From NCBI GenBank assembly GCA_964459995.1, contig CAYWOR010000009.1, positions 1-64,000 on the forward strand: a DNA stretch of 64,000 nt, written 5' to 3'. The position numbers and the translations under genes are program-made. The DNA comes from CAZSHG01 sp964459995. GTDB taxonomy: Bacteria; UBP14; UBA6098. Shown one piece after another: positions 34,059 through 42,148 of this stretch (its first letter is position 1; each line of letters starts with the position of its first letter). The notes beneath the pieces are model-generated. The model was not told the origin of the DNA and did no database searches. It saw nothing but the letters and a program-made list of their open reading frames with translations.

Positions 34059-34763
34059 TTAGGCCGAGATTTCCGCCACAATCGCGCCTTTGAGGCTGAA
34101 ATTTATCGCGAAATACTCTCCTAATGGCAATCTGACAATCTTCCGTGAAACCGAAGAGGCATGATAAAGCAATACTTCGCCATCTTCCTCGAAAAGCAAT
34201 CCCATATGCGAAACAACGAGCCAATCGAGTTTTCCGGCGAACATGATGATTGTCGAGTCGAGCTTTTGCGGGGGCATTTCGCCGATTCTTAAGGGAGTGA
34301 TTATCTTCGATTTGACAGATTGCACGGCAGGAAGTCCCGAATTCTCACGAAAAACTCGCCCCTGTTTCTCGAAAAAGCCCGCACGGTCAATGTTTCGCTC
34401 GATAACAGAATCTGCAGACTCCTCCAATGGGTGTAAAAGCCAACTGTTATTGGGCAACCAATCTATCGAAACGAAATGATTACGATGCTCGAAATCGACG
34501 ATGCCATTTCGATACCGAATGCGATCGAGGTTTCCAAGAATACTATCGGCTGAATCGCTAAGCGCAAGCGCAAGGCATGTTTCGACATAGGTCATGCAGT
34601 CGAAACCGTCAGTTCTAATTCTCGGGGTGATATCGCCCTCGCCCAATGGCGAATCGATATATGGATAATCGAGAAAAAACCGCCCCCAGAACCTCAGACG
34701 CTCCTTAATCGGTGTTTCCGCTAACTTTGGGATGAATGATGCGATTTCATGCGAACCCGCGAT
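34059..34763 (-). CDS. DUF1460 protein (predicted amidase-like, NlpC-type fold), apparently starting at ATC
   Basis: A protein of about 234 residues with the DUF1460 core: FLDYPYIDSPLGEGD, then the catalytic-type segment TDGFDCMTYVETCLALAL with Cys, and DWLVVSHMGLLFE with the partner His. Related proteins cleave peptidoglycan or its fragments. Homology upstream of the first ordinary start (TTG 34646) shows that the gene begins earlier. Between the in-frame stop near 34793 and 34646 there is no ATG, GTG or TTG. A GGGGAGG (34775-34769) sits five bases before ATC at 34763, immediately after the apgM stop. That ATC is taken as the start. No signal peptide follows. A sequence error is possible. 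Confidence 0.7.
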   Translation of the reverse strand: MAGSHEIASFIPKLAETPIKERLRFWGRFFLDYPYIDSPLGEGDITPRIRTDGFDCMTYVETCLALALSDSADSILGNLDRIRYRNGIVDFEHRNHFVSIDWLPNNSWLLHPLEESADSVIERNIDRAGFFEKQGRVFRENSGLPAVQSVKSKIITPLRIGEMPPQKLDSTIIMFAGKLDWLVVSHMGLLFEEDGEVLLYHASSVSRKIVRLPLGEYFAINFSLKGAIVAEISA

Positions 34764-34774
34764 GGAAACCTCCC

Positions 34775-35974
34775 CTAAGCCCCAAATTTAAGCAATCGAC
34801 CGCAATTCGCGAGAGTATAAAGCATAATTGCCGTTCCGGGGATGTGTCCCAAAATTCCACGCGAGCATTGTTTCTCCGTGAACCGATTGCCCTCGTCCTG
34901 AAAAGCCGTCTTCGCGTTCAGAAGGACAGGCACCGGATGCCAACTGTGAAGTTTCATCGGCGGGGGAGTCGAATGGTCGCCGGTGATAACCAAACAATCA
35001 GGATTCATCGCCAGAAATTCGGGAATATGCTCATCCAGTTTCTCTATCATCGCGACTTTTTTATCGAAATCGCCGTCTTCGCCCGCTGAATCAGTATATT
35101 TGAAATGGACGAAATGGAAGTCGAAATCGTCCCAAGTAGTTTTCAGATTCGAAATTTCAGCATCGATGTCCTCGATGTCCGTCGGAACGGTCATTCCCAC
35201 TAACCTCGCAAGCCCGCGATACATCGGATAAACAGCTATCCCTTGAGCGCGCATGCCGTATTTTTCTTCGAAAAGTGTTATATCGGGGCAATTTGCCGCG
35301 CCGCGAATCAGGCATGTATTGGCTGGTCTTTCGTTTGCAAGAACTTCGGTAACTTTATCGATGAAGAGATTGACTATCCTCGCGCCTTCTTCGCTGGCCT
35401 TGTCTCGCGATTTGGCAGGCGCGGGAGGTTTGCCGATATTCTGCGGGTCGGCATCCTCGATATTGTCCTTGAGCGAAGAATCATGGAAAACAACAGCGAA
35501 ACGGTAGTCCCGCGCGGCTTTAATATCGAATTTTACTCCGTCTATGTCGGAAATATTCTCGCGTATTTTCGCCACAAGCTCGGCACATTTTTCTGTCGAG
35601 ATTCTGCCGGCTCTTCGATCTGTGATTAGGCCATTTTCCATCGTCGCGAAATTTCCGCGAACCGCTAAATCCCCGCAAACGACCTCCATACCGCTTCCCA
35701 AAGCTTCGAGAATGCCTCTGCCGATTTGGTATTTTAGCGGATCATATCCGAAAAGTGAAAGATGCCCCGGGCCGCTTCCGGGGGTGATTCCGTAGCCTAC
35801 CGGATATTGCAGTCCCAGCGAGGATTTCGCGGCCAATGCATCCAAATTCGGAGTCCTCGCGGCTTCGAGCTCTGTTCTTCCGTTTACAGGAATTCCACCA
35901 ACTCCATCTGCGACTAAAAGAATAGCTTTACTATCGTTTTTGTTTATCAGATATGGAAGTATCTCCTCATACAC
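34775..35974 (-). CDS. apgM: Cofactor-independent phosphoglycerate mutase, archaeal type (ApgM)
   Basis: A 399-residue member of the alkaline-phosphatase superfamily that interconverts 3- and 2-phosphoglycerate with two metal ions. Visible are the N-terminal metal motif LLVADGVGG, GYGITPGSGPGHLSLFGYDP (the substrate-loop Ser region) and the C-terminal metal sites FVHFKYTDSAGEDGD and VITGDHSTPPPMKLHS. The length is typical of the aPGAM family. The start is GTG 35974, with AAGGAG seven bases upstream. The stop is immediately followed by the ribosome-binding site of the DUF1460 gene, so the two are probably translationally coupled. Part of the purD-purE run. Confidence 0.95.
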   Translation of the reverse strand: MYEEILPYLINKNDSKAILLVADGVGGIPVNGRTELEAARTPNLDALAAKSSLGLQYPVGYGITPGSGPGHLSLFGYDPLKYQIGRGILEALGSGMEVVCGDLAVRGNFATMENGLITDRRAGRISTEKCAELVAKIRENISDIDGVKFDIKAARDYRFAVVFHDSSLKDNIEDADPQNIGKPPAPAKSRDKASEEGARIVNLFIDKVTEVLANERPANTCLIRGAANCPDITLFEEKYGMRAQGIAVYPMYRGLARLVGMTVPTDIEDIDAEISNLKTTWDDFDFHFVHFKYTDSAGEDGDFDKKVAMIEKLDEHIPEFLAMNPDCLVITGDHSTPPPMKLHSWHPVPVLLNAKTAFQDEGNRFTEKQCSRGILGHIPGTAIMLYTLANCGRLLKFGA

Positions 35975-35998
35975 AATAAACTCCTTTAAGTAATTGTT

Positions 35999-36931
35999 TT
36001 AACCTCTTATCAAATCGAAGAATATCTTATCACAGACGATCTTCCGGATAATCTTCTTCGATTCTTCCATTCGCGAAATAGCCTTGAGAACTTCGTTGTA
36101 ATTAGCCGAAAGGCCTTCCGCAATACCTTCTGCGGTCTCCGGGCGACGTTCGAGAAGCTCGATTATCTTATCGGTCAAATCCCAGGATGCGAAACTCACA
36201 TCGCGCTTGCCGACATAATCACGAATTATCTGCGCTCTCTCGCCGATAAGTTGCGACGCTTCCTCCAAAACATCATCGGAGACCGCTTCGATATAACTTT
36301 CCGCCGGTGGACGTTTCACTGTGCCAATCCACACACCGGATGGCTTTATCTCGCCGACCAAACCGGCTAACTGCCTAAGATGCTCCTCCGAATCGTTGAT
36401 GCCCCTCAGCAAAACGATTTCCAGATGCAAATCGCCGTCGAACTTTTTCGCGAAGGCTTTTAGACCGTCGAGATAGTCTTCGAAAGTTATGCTCGAATGA
36501 GGTCGAACGACCTTCTCGAAAAGCTCCGGTGTGGCGGCATCAAGGTTTGGAACCACCAAATCGGCTGACATGAGTTCTTCGCGGACATCGGGCATCCAAA
36601 GAAGCGTTCCGTTAGTCAAAACGCACACTGGCGCTCTTTCAAAAGATTTTACGTAGTGTATAAGACGTCCCAAATCCGATGACAGGGTCGGTTCCCCGCT
36701 ACCGGAGAAGGTCAGCCAGTCGATTGCATTGGCGGACTCCACAGCCGAGCGGATATCCGATTCGATTTCCTCAGGGGCAAAAAAACTTCTGCGAACCGCC
36801 GGCAAAGGCTCACACGAGCCAATTTGGCAATAAACGCAATTCGCCGAGCAACTTTTTGCGGCGACAATATCTATCCCAAGCGACCTTCCAAGCCGTCTCG
36901 ATGGCACCGGCCCGTAGGTGAATCTGCCCAC
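35999..36931 (-). CDS. Radical SAM protein (COG0731-like) with C-terminal winged helix
   Basis: A 310-residue radical SAM enzyme. The cluster motif is Cys28-Cys32-Cys35 (CSANCVYC), followed by FSGSGEPTLS (SAM binding) and ADLVVPNLDAATPELFEKV. The C-terminal about 70 residues look like a small winged-helix module (ETAEGIAEGLSANYNEVLKA). The family resembles COG0731 (wyosine-related) and several uncharacterised bacterial proteins; the product is not known. The start is GTG 36931, sharing one base with the purE stop (TAGTG), so translation is coupled. The organism's purine genes around it do not clarify its role. Confidence 0.85.
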   Translation of the reverse strand: MGRFTYGPVPSRRLGRSLGIDIVAAKSCSANCVYCQIGSCEPLPAVRRSFFAPEEIESDIRSAVESANAIDWLTFSGSGEPTLSSDLGRLIHYVKSFERAPVCVLTNGTLLWMPDVREELMSADLVVPNLDAATPELFEKVVRPHSSITFEDYLDGLKAFAKKFDGDLHLEIVLLRGINDSEEHLRQLAGLVGEIKPSGVWIGTVKRPPAESYIEAVSDDVLEEASQLIGERAQIIRDYVGKRDVSFASWDLTDKIIELLERRPETAEGIAEGLSANYNEVLKAISRMEESKKIIRKIVCDKIFFDLIRG

Positions 36932-37395
36932 TATTTGCCGCCTTTAGCAAGTTCTTTTCGGTATTCGTCGAGTTTTTTTGCGATGTCTTCGTCGTGAAGC
37001 GCGAGAATCCTCGCGGCGAAAAGGGCGGCATTTTTTGCGCCGTGTTTTCCGATAGCCATCGTGCCAACGGGTGTTGAACCGGGCATTTGGACTATGGATA
37101 AAAGAGCGTCGATACCGTTAAGAGGCCCGCCGTCTGCAGGGACGCCTATGACAGGAAGCTCGGTCATACTGGCTACCACTCCCGGCAAATGCGCGGCGAG
37201 CCCTGCGATAGCGATAATGATATCGAACCCTTTTTCCTTCGCCGTGGTGGCGAACTCCTTGCAGGTGTCGGGCTGACGATGTGCCGAGATAATAAAATCC
37301 TCATGCCCGATTCCAAATTTGTCGAGGGTTTCTTTGACTTTCTCGACAAGCTCTTTGTCAGAACTGCTTCCGCATACGATTGCAACTTGGCTCAT
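36931..37395 (-). CDS. purE: N5-carboxyaminoimidazole ribonucleotide mutase PurE
   Basis: A 154-residue PurE that rearranges N5-CAIR to CAIR in purine synthesis. It has GSSSDKE (phosphate loop), ISAHRQPD (catalytic His; usually SAHRTP) and GLAAHLPGVVASMTELPVIG. The family length is met. It lies between purD (12 bases upstream) and the radical SAM gene (one base shared). A purK gene is not in the window, so it could be either the class I (N5-CAIR) or class II enzyme. Confidence 0.95.
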   Translation of the reverse strand: MSQVAIVCGSSSDKELVEKVKETLDKFGIGHEDFIISAHRQPDTCKEFATTAKEKGFDIIIAIAGLAAHLPGVVASMTELPVIGVPADGGPLNGIDALLSIVQMPGSTPVGTMAIGKHGAKNAALFAARILALHDEDIAKKLDEYRKELAKGGK

Positions 37396-37407
37396 CTCTT
37401 CTCCTCG

Positions 37408-38676
37408 TTATCTGAGAAAATTGTGTCCTATGTCGTTTCTGTGAAATTCCTTATCCCAGCTGATTTTTTCGACTGCGCGATATGCCCTGTCGCGCGCCTT
37501 CTGAAGGGTTTTATCCCAAGCGGTAACTCCGAGAACTCTGCCGCCGTCGGTAACGACTTTATCGCCGATGGTGGTTGTTCCGGCATGGAAAACCTGAGTT
37601 TGGTCATCTTTGACATCATCGAGCCCGAATATTTCCGCGCCTTTTTTGTATCTCTTGGGATAACCGCCGCTGGCCATAACCACGCACATCGCGGACATAT
37701 CATTTCTCCATATAATTTCTGATTCTTCCAACTTGTCATGGTGAATATGAAGCATAATCTCCATCAAATCGGTTTCCAGCAAGGGCAGAATAACCTGAGT
37801 CTCCGGGTCGCCGAAACGGCAGTTATACTCGAGAACCTTAAACTCGCCATTCACAATCATAAGACCGGGATAGATAACCCCTTTGAATGGTGTTCCACGG
37901 TATCTCAGACCGTCGATTGTCGGCTGAAGAATTTCCTCCTGAATCCTTGCGAGAGTTCTCTCGTCGAGATTTGGATTTGGCGAGATTGTGCCCATTCCGC
38001 CGGTATTTGGGCCGACACCGCCATCGAAAGCGCGTTTGTAGTCGGTGCTTGTAACCATCGGCACAACAGTCTTGCCGTCGGTGAATGCAAGAACCGAAAC
38101 CTCCCTTCCGGGAATGAACTCCTCGATTAGAATACGACGGCCTGCTTCGCCCCACGCGCGCTCGATCATCGACCTGCGGATAGCGTCTTTTGCCTCTTCG
38201 ATGTTTTCGGCAACGACTGTTCCCTTTCCTGCGGCGAGACCGTCGGCTTTTATAACGAGGGGTAGTTTATGGTTTTCGACGAACTTTATCGCGTCTTCTG
38301 CGTTATCGAAACTCACGAAGCTCGCTGTAGGAATTCGGAATTCGTTCATGAATTCTTTCGCGTAGATCTTACTGGATTCTATTTTCGCGGCTTCCTGACC
38401 CGGTCCGAAGACATTTAGTTTCCGGCTGTTGAAATAATCGACAATACCTTCCGATAGCGGTGCTTCCGGCCCTACCACAGTGAAATCGACACCGGTCTTC
38501 TCGACGAAAGAAGCCAAATTTCGAATATCTGTGTCCTGAATATTCACACTTTCCGCGAGCTGAGATATGCCCGCATTTCCCGGTGCGCAGTAGATTTTTT
38601 CGACATATCTGCTCTGTGAAAGTTTCCAAATAAGAGCGTGTTCTCTTCCACCGCCGCCAACTACAAGTATTTTCAT
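37408..38676 (-). CDS. purD: Phosphoribosylamine-glycine ligase PurD
   Basis: A 422-residue ATP-grasp ligase that joins glycine to phosphoribosylamine. Its N-terminal signature is MKILVVGGGGREHALIWKLS, followed by VVGPEAPLSEGIVD, the ATP-grasp KADGLAAGKGTVVAE, MGTISPNP and EYNCRFGDPETQ (metal and catalytic site). The start was placed at ATG 38676, with AAGGAG six bases upstream; the longer frame above has no ribosome-binding site. It is the first gene of a minus-strand run: purD, purE, radical SAM, apgM, DUF1460. A promoter (38705-38733) is present in front. Confidence 0.97.
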   Translation of the reverse strand: MKILVVGGGGREHALIWKLSQSRYVEKIYCAPGNAGISQLAESVNIQDTDIRNLASFVEKTGVDFTVVGPEAPLSEGIVDYFNSRKLNVFGPGQEAAKIESSKIYAKEFMNEFRIPTASFVSFDNAEDAIKFVENHKLPLVIKADGLAAGKGTVVAENIEEAKDAIRRSMIERAWGEAGRRILIEEFIPGREVSVLAFTDGKTVVPMVTSTDYKRAFDGGVGPNTGGMGTISPNPNLDERTLARIQEEILQPTIDGLRYRGTPFKGVIYPGLMIVNGEFKVLEYNCRFGDPETQVILPLLETDLMEIMLHIHHDKLEESEIIWRNDMSAMCVVMASGGYPKRYKKGAEIFGLDDVKDDQTQVFHAGTTTIGDKVVTDGGRVLGVTAWDKTLQKARDRAYRAVEKISWDKEFHRNDIGHNFLR

Positions 38677-38704
38677 TTTCGACTCCTTGATTTCTGTTTT
38701 ATGT

Positions 38705-38733
38705 AATTTAATGCTCGACCGCCCCAATGTCAA
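38705..38733 (-). promoter_or_regulatory. Probable promoter of the purD run
   Basis: On the minus strand: consensus TTGACA (38733-38728), 17-bp spacer, TAAATT (38710-38705). The predicted transcription start is about 22 bases before the purD ATG. A lone TTGACA (38817-38822) facing the other way precedes the plus-strand lipoprotein, but lacks a good -10 box. Confidence 0.5.
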
Positions 38734-38878
38734 CAATCGAAGTTCTAACACTGACATCAAATAAAATATAGCGGGAACTTTGACTTTTAGAAATAATCAC
38801 CAAGTATATTTTCTTATTGACAATTGAATCCAAAAGAACGATTTTAACGCAAAGCAACTTTTATTATTAGGAGGAAAA

Positions 38879-39670
38879 TTGAAAAAGACAATCGTTGCAC
38901 TGGTTCTTATCGGAATTATCATCTATGGCTTCGGATGTTGCGGAGTGCTCGATAAGGCCAAAGATTTAGCTAAGGATGTTGAAAGCACAGTAGATGCGAT
39001 GGCTCGTTTCAGCGAAGATATCGAAAAGCTGAAGAATGAAGACGGCGAATTTGTGCTCACACAGGCCAGAATCGATAAATTCATCAAACAATACCCCATT
39101 TTCAAAGAAATCGTAGAAAAGAAGGGCGAAGAGGTCGAAAGCGCTAAGGATGACTATTCGAAGGGCATGAAATCGCTTAATGAACTCGCTAATCTCGATA
39201 AGGATCTTCGCGACGCAGGTATCGATAATCCAGCCGAATTCTACCTCACTTTCGGCGAAATTAGCGCGGGGATGCTTTACCTTTCATTTGAACATTATGC
39301 TAAAGCTACCAAAGAGGGTATGAGCGATCAGGCCGCCGAGTTCAAAAAACAGCTCGAAGACCCGAACACCCCGGAGGATCAGAAAGAGATGCTTCGCGAG
39401 GCAATCAAGGCCATCGAGGAAGTCGGTCAGGAAAAACCGGATGTCCCCGGCGAACTGAACGAAGACGAAGTTGATCTTATTCGTAAGAATTTCGATGCAA
39501 TAGCCAAACTCCTCGGCATGGAGTTCCCTGAAACACAAGGAGATCAGGAAACTGAAGAAGCCGAAGTGGCTGAGGCGGAAGAACCGAAGACCGAAGAGGC
39601 CGAAAAGCCCGCCGCTCCCAAACCCCCGCAGGGACAAGGTGGCAAGCCCAAAGGCGCTCGAGTAGAATAA
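38879..39670 (+). CDS. Predicted lipoprotein with helical, acidic body
   Basis: A 263-residue protein starting at TTG with AGGAGG four bases upstream. A hydrophobic N-terminus (about 5-18) ends in GFGCC, where the first Cys could be lipidated, although the -3 residue is not the usual Leu. Residues 25-200 are strongly helical and charged (long amphipathic helices, some coiled-coil-like: AKDLAKDVESTVDAMARFS). The C-terminal 45 residues are a low-complexity Glu/Ala/Pro tail (EEAEVAEAEEPKTEEAEK) followed by a Gly/Lys-rich end. I do not recognise the family. A long-loop terminator follows. Confidence 0.7.
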   Translation: MKKTIVALVLIGIIIYGFGCCGVLDKAKDLAKDVESTVDAMARFSEDIEKLKNEDGEFVLTQARIDKFIKQYPIFKEIVEKKGEEVESAKDDYSKGMKSLNELANLDKDLRDAGIDNPAEFYLTFGEISAGMLYLSFEHYAKATKEGMSDQAAEFKKQLEDPNTPEDQKEMLREAIKAIEEVGQEKPDVPGELNEDEVDLIRKNFDAIAKLLGMEFPETQGDQETEEAEVAEAEEPKTEEAEKPAAPKPPQGQGGKPKGARVE

Positions 39671-39689
39671 ACTGTCCAATCTTATTTTT

Positions 39690-39744
39690 CGCCCGGTTGA
39701 TGGAGAGCTATTCACCGCTTTTTCGGACAACCGGGCGTTTTGTT
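39690..39744 (+). terminator. Rho-independent terminator with a long loop
   Basis: CGCCCGGTTG (39690-39699) pairs perfectly with CAACCGGGCG (39728-39737); TTTTGTTT follows. The 28-nt loop is longer than usual. A TTGACA (39751-39756) for cysE lies just after, but the -10 position overlaps the ribosome-binding site and is not convincing. Confidence 0.75.
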
Positions 39745-39784
39745 TATAGTTTGACACATAAGTCGTATTTGACGGAGCACAACG

Positions 39785-40429
39785 ATGTTCAACAATATAA
39801 AAGCAATTTTCGAACGCGATCCCGCATGTAGGAATGTTTTCGAGGCAATAATCTGTTATCCGGGGTTACATGCCCTCTGGTCGCATAGAATAGCGCATTT
39901 CTTCTGGGCGAAACTACGGTTAAGACTTTTGGCGAGGCTTATAAGCGAGACATCGCGTTTCTTCACCGGAATAGAAATCCACCCCGGAGCGGTTATAGGC
40001 AAGGGGCTTTTCATCGACCACGGAATGGGTGTGGTTGTCGGCGAAACGACGATTATCGGTAATAATGTTACACTTTATCAGGGCGTTACACTTGGCGGAA
40101 CAGGTAAGGAAAAGGGGAAACGCCATCCGACTCTTGGGAATAACATCGTTGTCGGCGCAGGGGCAAAAGTTCTGGGCAATATCACAATCGGCGACGAGGT
40201 GCGTATCGGTGCCGGAAGTGTGGTTGTTCGCGATGTCGAACACGATTCGACGGTTGTTGGAATCCCCGGCAGAGTCGTTATAAGCAAAGGCAAAAAAGTC
40301 CATGAAGCATGGCTCGATCATGGGAATTTACCCGACCCCATAACAGAAAGACTCGCAGATTTACAGAGCCTTATTAACGAACTTCGTAAGATGGTGAACG
40401 AAGACCTCGGAATTCGAAAAGGGGAGTAA
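39785..40429 (+). CDS. cysE: Serine O-acetyltransferase
   Basis: A 214-residue left-handed beta-helix acetyltransferase that makes O-acetylserine from serine and acetyl-CoA. The family markers are the N-terminal helical part (CYPGLHALWSHRIAHFFW), hexapeptide repeats from about residue 60, GLFIDHGMGVVVGET (catalytic His and substrate loop) and VTLGGTGKEKGKRHP. The N-terminal domain is of the short, single-trimer type. It is followed after five bases by the cysteine synthase gene, giving a compact serine-to-cysteine pathway. GGAG lies seven bases before the start. Confidence 0.95.
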   Translation: MFNNIKAIFERDPACRNVFEAIICYPGLHALWSHRIAHFFWAKLRLRLLARLISETSRFFTGIEIHPGAVIGKGLFIDHGMGVVVGETTIIGNNVTLYQGVTLGGTGKEKGKRHPTLGNNIVVGAGAKVLGNITIGDEVRIGAGSVVVRDVEHDSTVVGIPGRVVISKGKKVHEAWLDHGNLPDPITERLADLQSLINELRKMVNEDLGIRKGE

Positions 40430-40434
40430 CACAG

Positions 40435-41337
40435 ATGACGGCGCGAACGATTGGCATCCTCGAAGCGATCGGGAACACTCCACTGATAGAACTTCGAACA
40501 AAAAAAAACCTGTTCGCCAAACTCGAAATGTCAAATCCCGGCGGCTCGGTTAAAGACCGTGCGGCGCTAAGCATCATCACCGACGCTGAAAATCGCGGTC
40601 TTCTCGATTCAAAAACAACCGTAATAGAAGCCACCAGCGGGAACACCGGCATCGCCCTCGCGATGATATGTGCGATTCGAGGCTATGAGTGCTTTCTTGC
40701 GATGCCGGAGAGTATGTCAATCGAACGAAGAAAGATTATGCAGGCGTATGGGGCGAAAATCGAGCTGACCCCGCCGGAAAAAGGGATGAGAGGGGCGATA
40801 GAAAGAATAGATGAGCTTCAACATGATATCCCGAAAACCTTCGTAGCAAGCCAATTCTCGAATAGTGCGAATGTCGCCGCCCATGAATTCGGCACCGGCC
40901 CGGAAATTATCGAAGCTCTCGAAGGCAAAATCGATGCTTTCGTTGCAGGAATCGGCACTGGCGGGACGATAACTGGAGTTGCTAAAGCACTGAAAACGGC
41001 AGGGATCCCGGCGAGAATCATCGGGATCGAACCTGAAGAATCCGCGGTTCTAAGCGGCAAACCTTCTGGAAAACACGGTATTCAAGGAATCGGCGCAGGT
41101 TTTGTTCCGGAAATCCTCGATCTTGAACTTCTTCACGAAATCCGTCGTATCGATACAACCACTGCAATTCAAGCCGCTCGTCTTTTAGCCGAAAAAGAAG
41201 GCATACTCGGCGGAATATCCTCCGGCGCGGCATATTGGATTGCCACACAAATCACCTACGAACTCGGTGAAAATGCAAATGTCGTTACACTCTTCCCCGA
41301 CGGCGGCTTTAAATACCTTTCAACAGGCCTTTTCTGA
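40435..41337 (+). CDS. cysK: Cysteine synthase (O-acetylserine sulfhydrylase)
   Basis: A 300-residue PLP enzyme of fold type II. The PLP Lys is in NPGGSVKDRAAL, the substrate loop is EATSGNTGIALAM, and the cofactor phosphate loop is GIGTGGTITGVAKAL. The C-terminal part has EGILGGISSGAAYW. It converts O-acetylserine and sulfide to cysteine. The neighbouring cysE makes its substrate. Discrimination between CysK and CysM is not certain, so the symbol follows the linkage. The yraN gene begins two bases after its stop. Confidence 0.94.
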   Translation: MTARTIGILEAIGNTPLIELRTKKNLFAKLEMSNPGGSVKDRAALSIITDAENRGLLDSKTTVIEATSGNTGIALAMICAIRGYECFLAMPESMSIERRKIMQAYGAKIELTPPEKGMRGAIERIDELQHDIPKTFVASQFSNSANVAAHEFGTGPEIIEALEGKIDAFVAGIGTGGTITGVAKALKTAGIPARIIGIEPEESAVLSGKPSGKHGIQGIGAGFVPEILDLELLHEIRRIDTTTAIQAARLLAEKEGILGGISSGAAYWIATQITYELGENANVVTLFPDGGFKYLSTGLF

Positions 41338-41339
41338 AA

Positions 41340-41705
41340 ATGGTCCAAAAGAAATTCATCGAACGAGGCGATATCGGCGAGAAACTTGCGGCCGAATTCC
41401 TTTTGAAACTGGGTTATGAGATAATCTCGAGAAATTGGCGTATTCGCCAAGGGGAGATAGATATAATCGCAAAAGACGGCAGAACGATTGTCTTTGTGGA
41501 AGTTAAAACGGCCTACGGGGATAAATTCGGCAGACCCGAGGAATGGGTCAATACGGCAAAACGCCGCCAAATTGGCAAAATAGCCGAAGCCTGGATTGAT
41601 AAACACAATCCAGAGGGCTATTTTTTCAGATTCGATGTTGTGGCTCTAACAAAAACTCCCGAAGGCTTCGATTTGAATCATATTATCGACGCCTTCAGTC
41701 TTTAG
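41340..41705 (+). CDS. yraN: YraN family protein (UPF0102, predicted nuclease fold)
   Basis: A 121-residue protein of the UPF0102 family with the restriction-endonuclease-like core. It has GEKLAAEFLLKLGYEIISRN, then the metal-site pattern RQGEIDIIAKDGRTIVFVEV with the D and E-x-K (EVK). The function of the family is not established; a role in DNA processing is suspected. It follows cysK by two bases. Its stop lies inside the end of the convergent small lipoprotein gene (11-base overlap). Confidence 0.9.
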   Translation: MVQKKFIERGDIGEKLAAEFLLKLGYEIISRNWRIRQGEIDIIAKDGRTIVFVEVKTAYGDKFGRPEEWVNTAKRRQIGKIAEAWIDKHNPEGYFFRFDVVALTKTPEGFDLNHIIDAFSL

Positions 41706-42048
41706 GACGATCCACAGACTCGGATTTTGTTCTTTTTAGTTGTTCTTCGCGTTTCTCCAGCTCTTCCGCAACCATTTGCCAGATTTTGCTCCAGCGCTCG
41801 GGAGATTTGTCGAGTTCGGTTTTGTAATTGTCGAACTGATCGCGAGATACGTTGTTGGCTTTGAAAATGGAATCCTGAATCGCGGAAAGATGCACAGAGT
41901 CGGAAAGGAATTGTTCCGCCGCGAAAGAAAGATCGACATACAGCAACACAAACTGTGTGTCCGTTATCGCTTTCGTCTCGGCGAAAGAGCATCCTGCGAC
42001 AATTACAAGCGCAGTCAAGAACATGAATTTTGCTAACGATTTTGTCAT
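41695..42048 (-). CDS. Small predicted lipoprotein (DUF4296-like)
   Basis: A 117-residue protein with a lipoprotein signal (TALVIVAGC). The mature domain is helical and resembles DUF4296 proteins of FCB bacteria: a first part with TDTQFVLLYVDLSFAAEQF, then the helix NNVSRDQFDNYKTEL. Function unknown. The start is ATG 42048 with AAGGT upstream, just before a normal signal; an upstream in-frame start would place charged residues before it. Divergent from ispG, with a promoter at 42068-42095. Confidence 0.75.
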   Translation of the reverse strand: MTKSLAKFMFLTALVIVAGCSFAETKAITDTQFVLLYVDLSFAAEQFLSDSVHLSAIQDSIFKANNVSRDQFDNYKTELDKSPERWSKIWQMVAEELEKREEQLKRTKSESVDRPKD

Positions 42049-42067
42049 AAGCGTTACCTTCATTTTG

Positions 42068-42095
42068 AAGATAAACCGAACTATTATTTTGTCAA
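42068..42095 (-). promoter_or_regulatory. Probable promoter of the small lipoprotein gene
   Basis: On the minus strand: consensus TTGACA (42095-42090), 16-bp spacer, TATCTT (42073-42068). Both boxes and the spacing are the same as in the promoter at 2308-2335. Confidence 0.5.
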
Positions 42096-42148
42096 GTTCA
42101 ATAACTTCATCGCTGTTTCGCAAACTCTATGCCAATAGGAAATTCAAG

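Noticed and set aside
41957..42148. 64-codon N-terminal extension of ispG
   Set aside because: It overlaps the divergent lipoprotein gene and its promoter; the family starts at ATG 42149.
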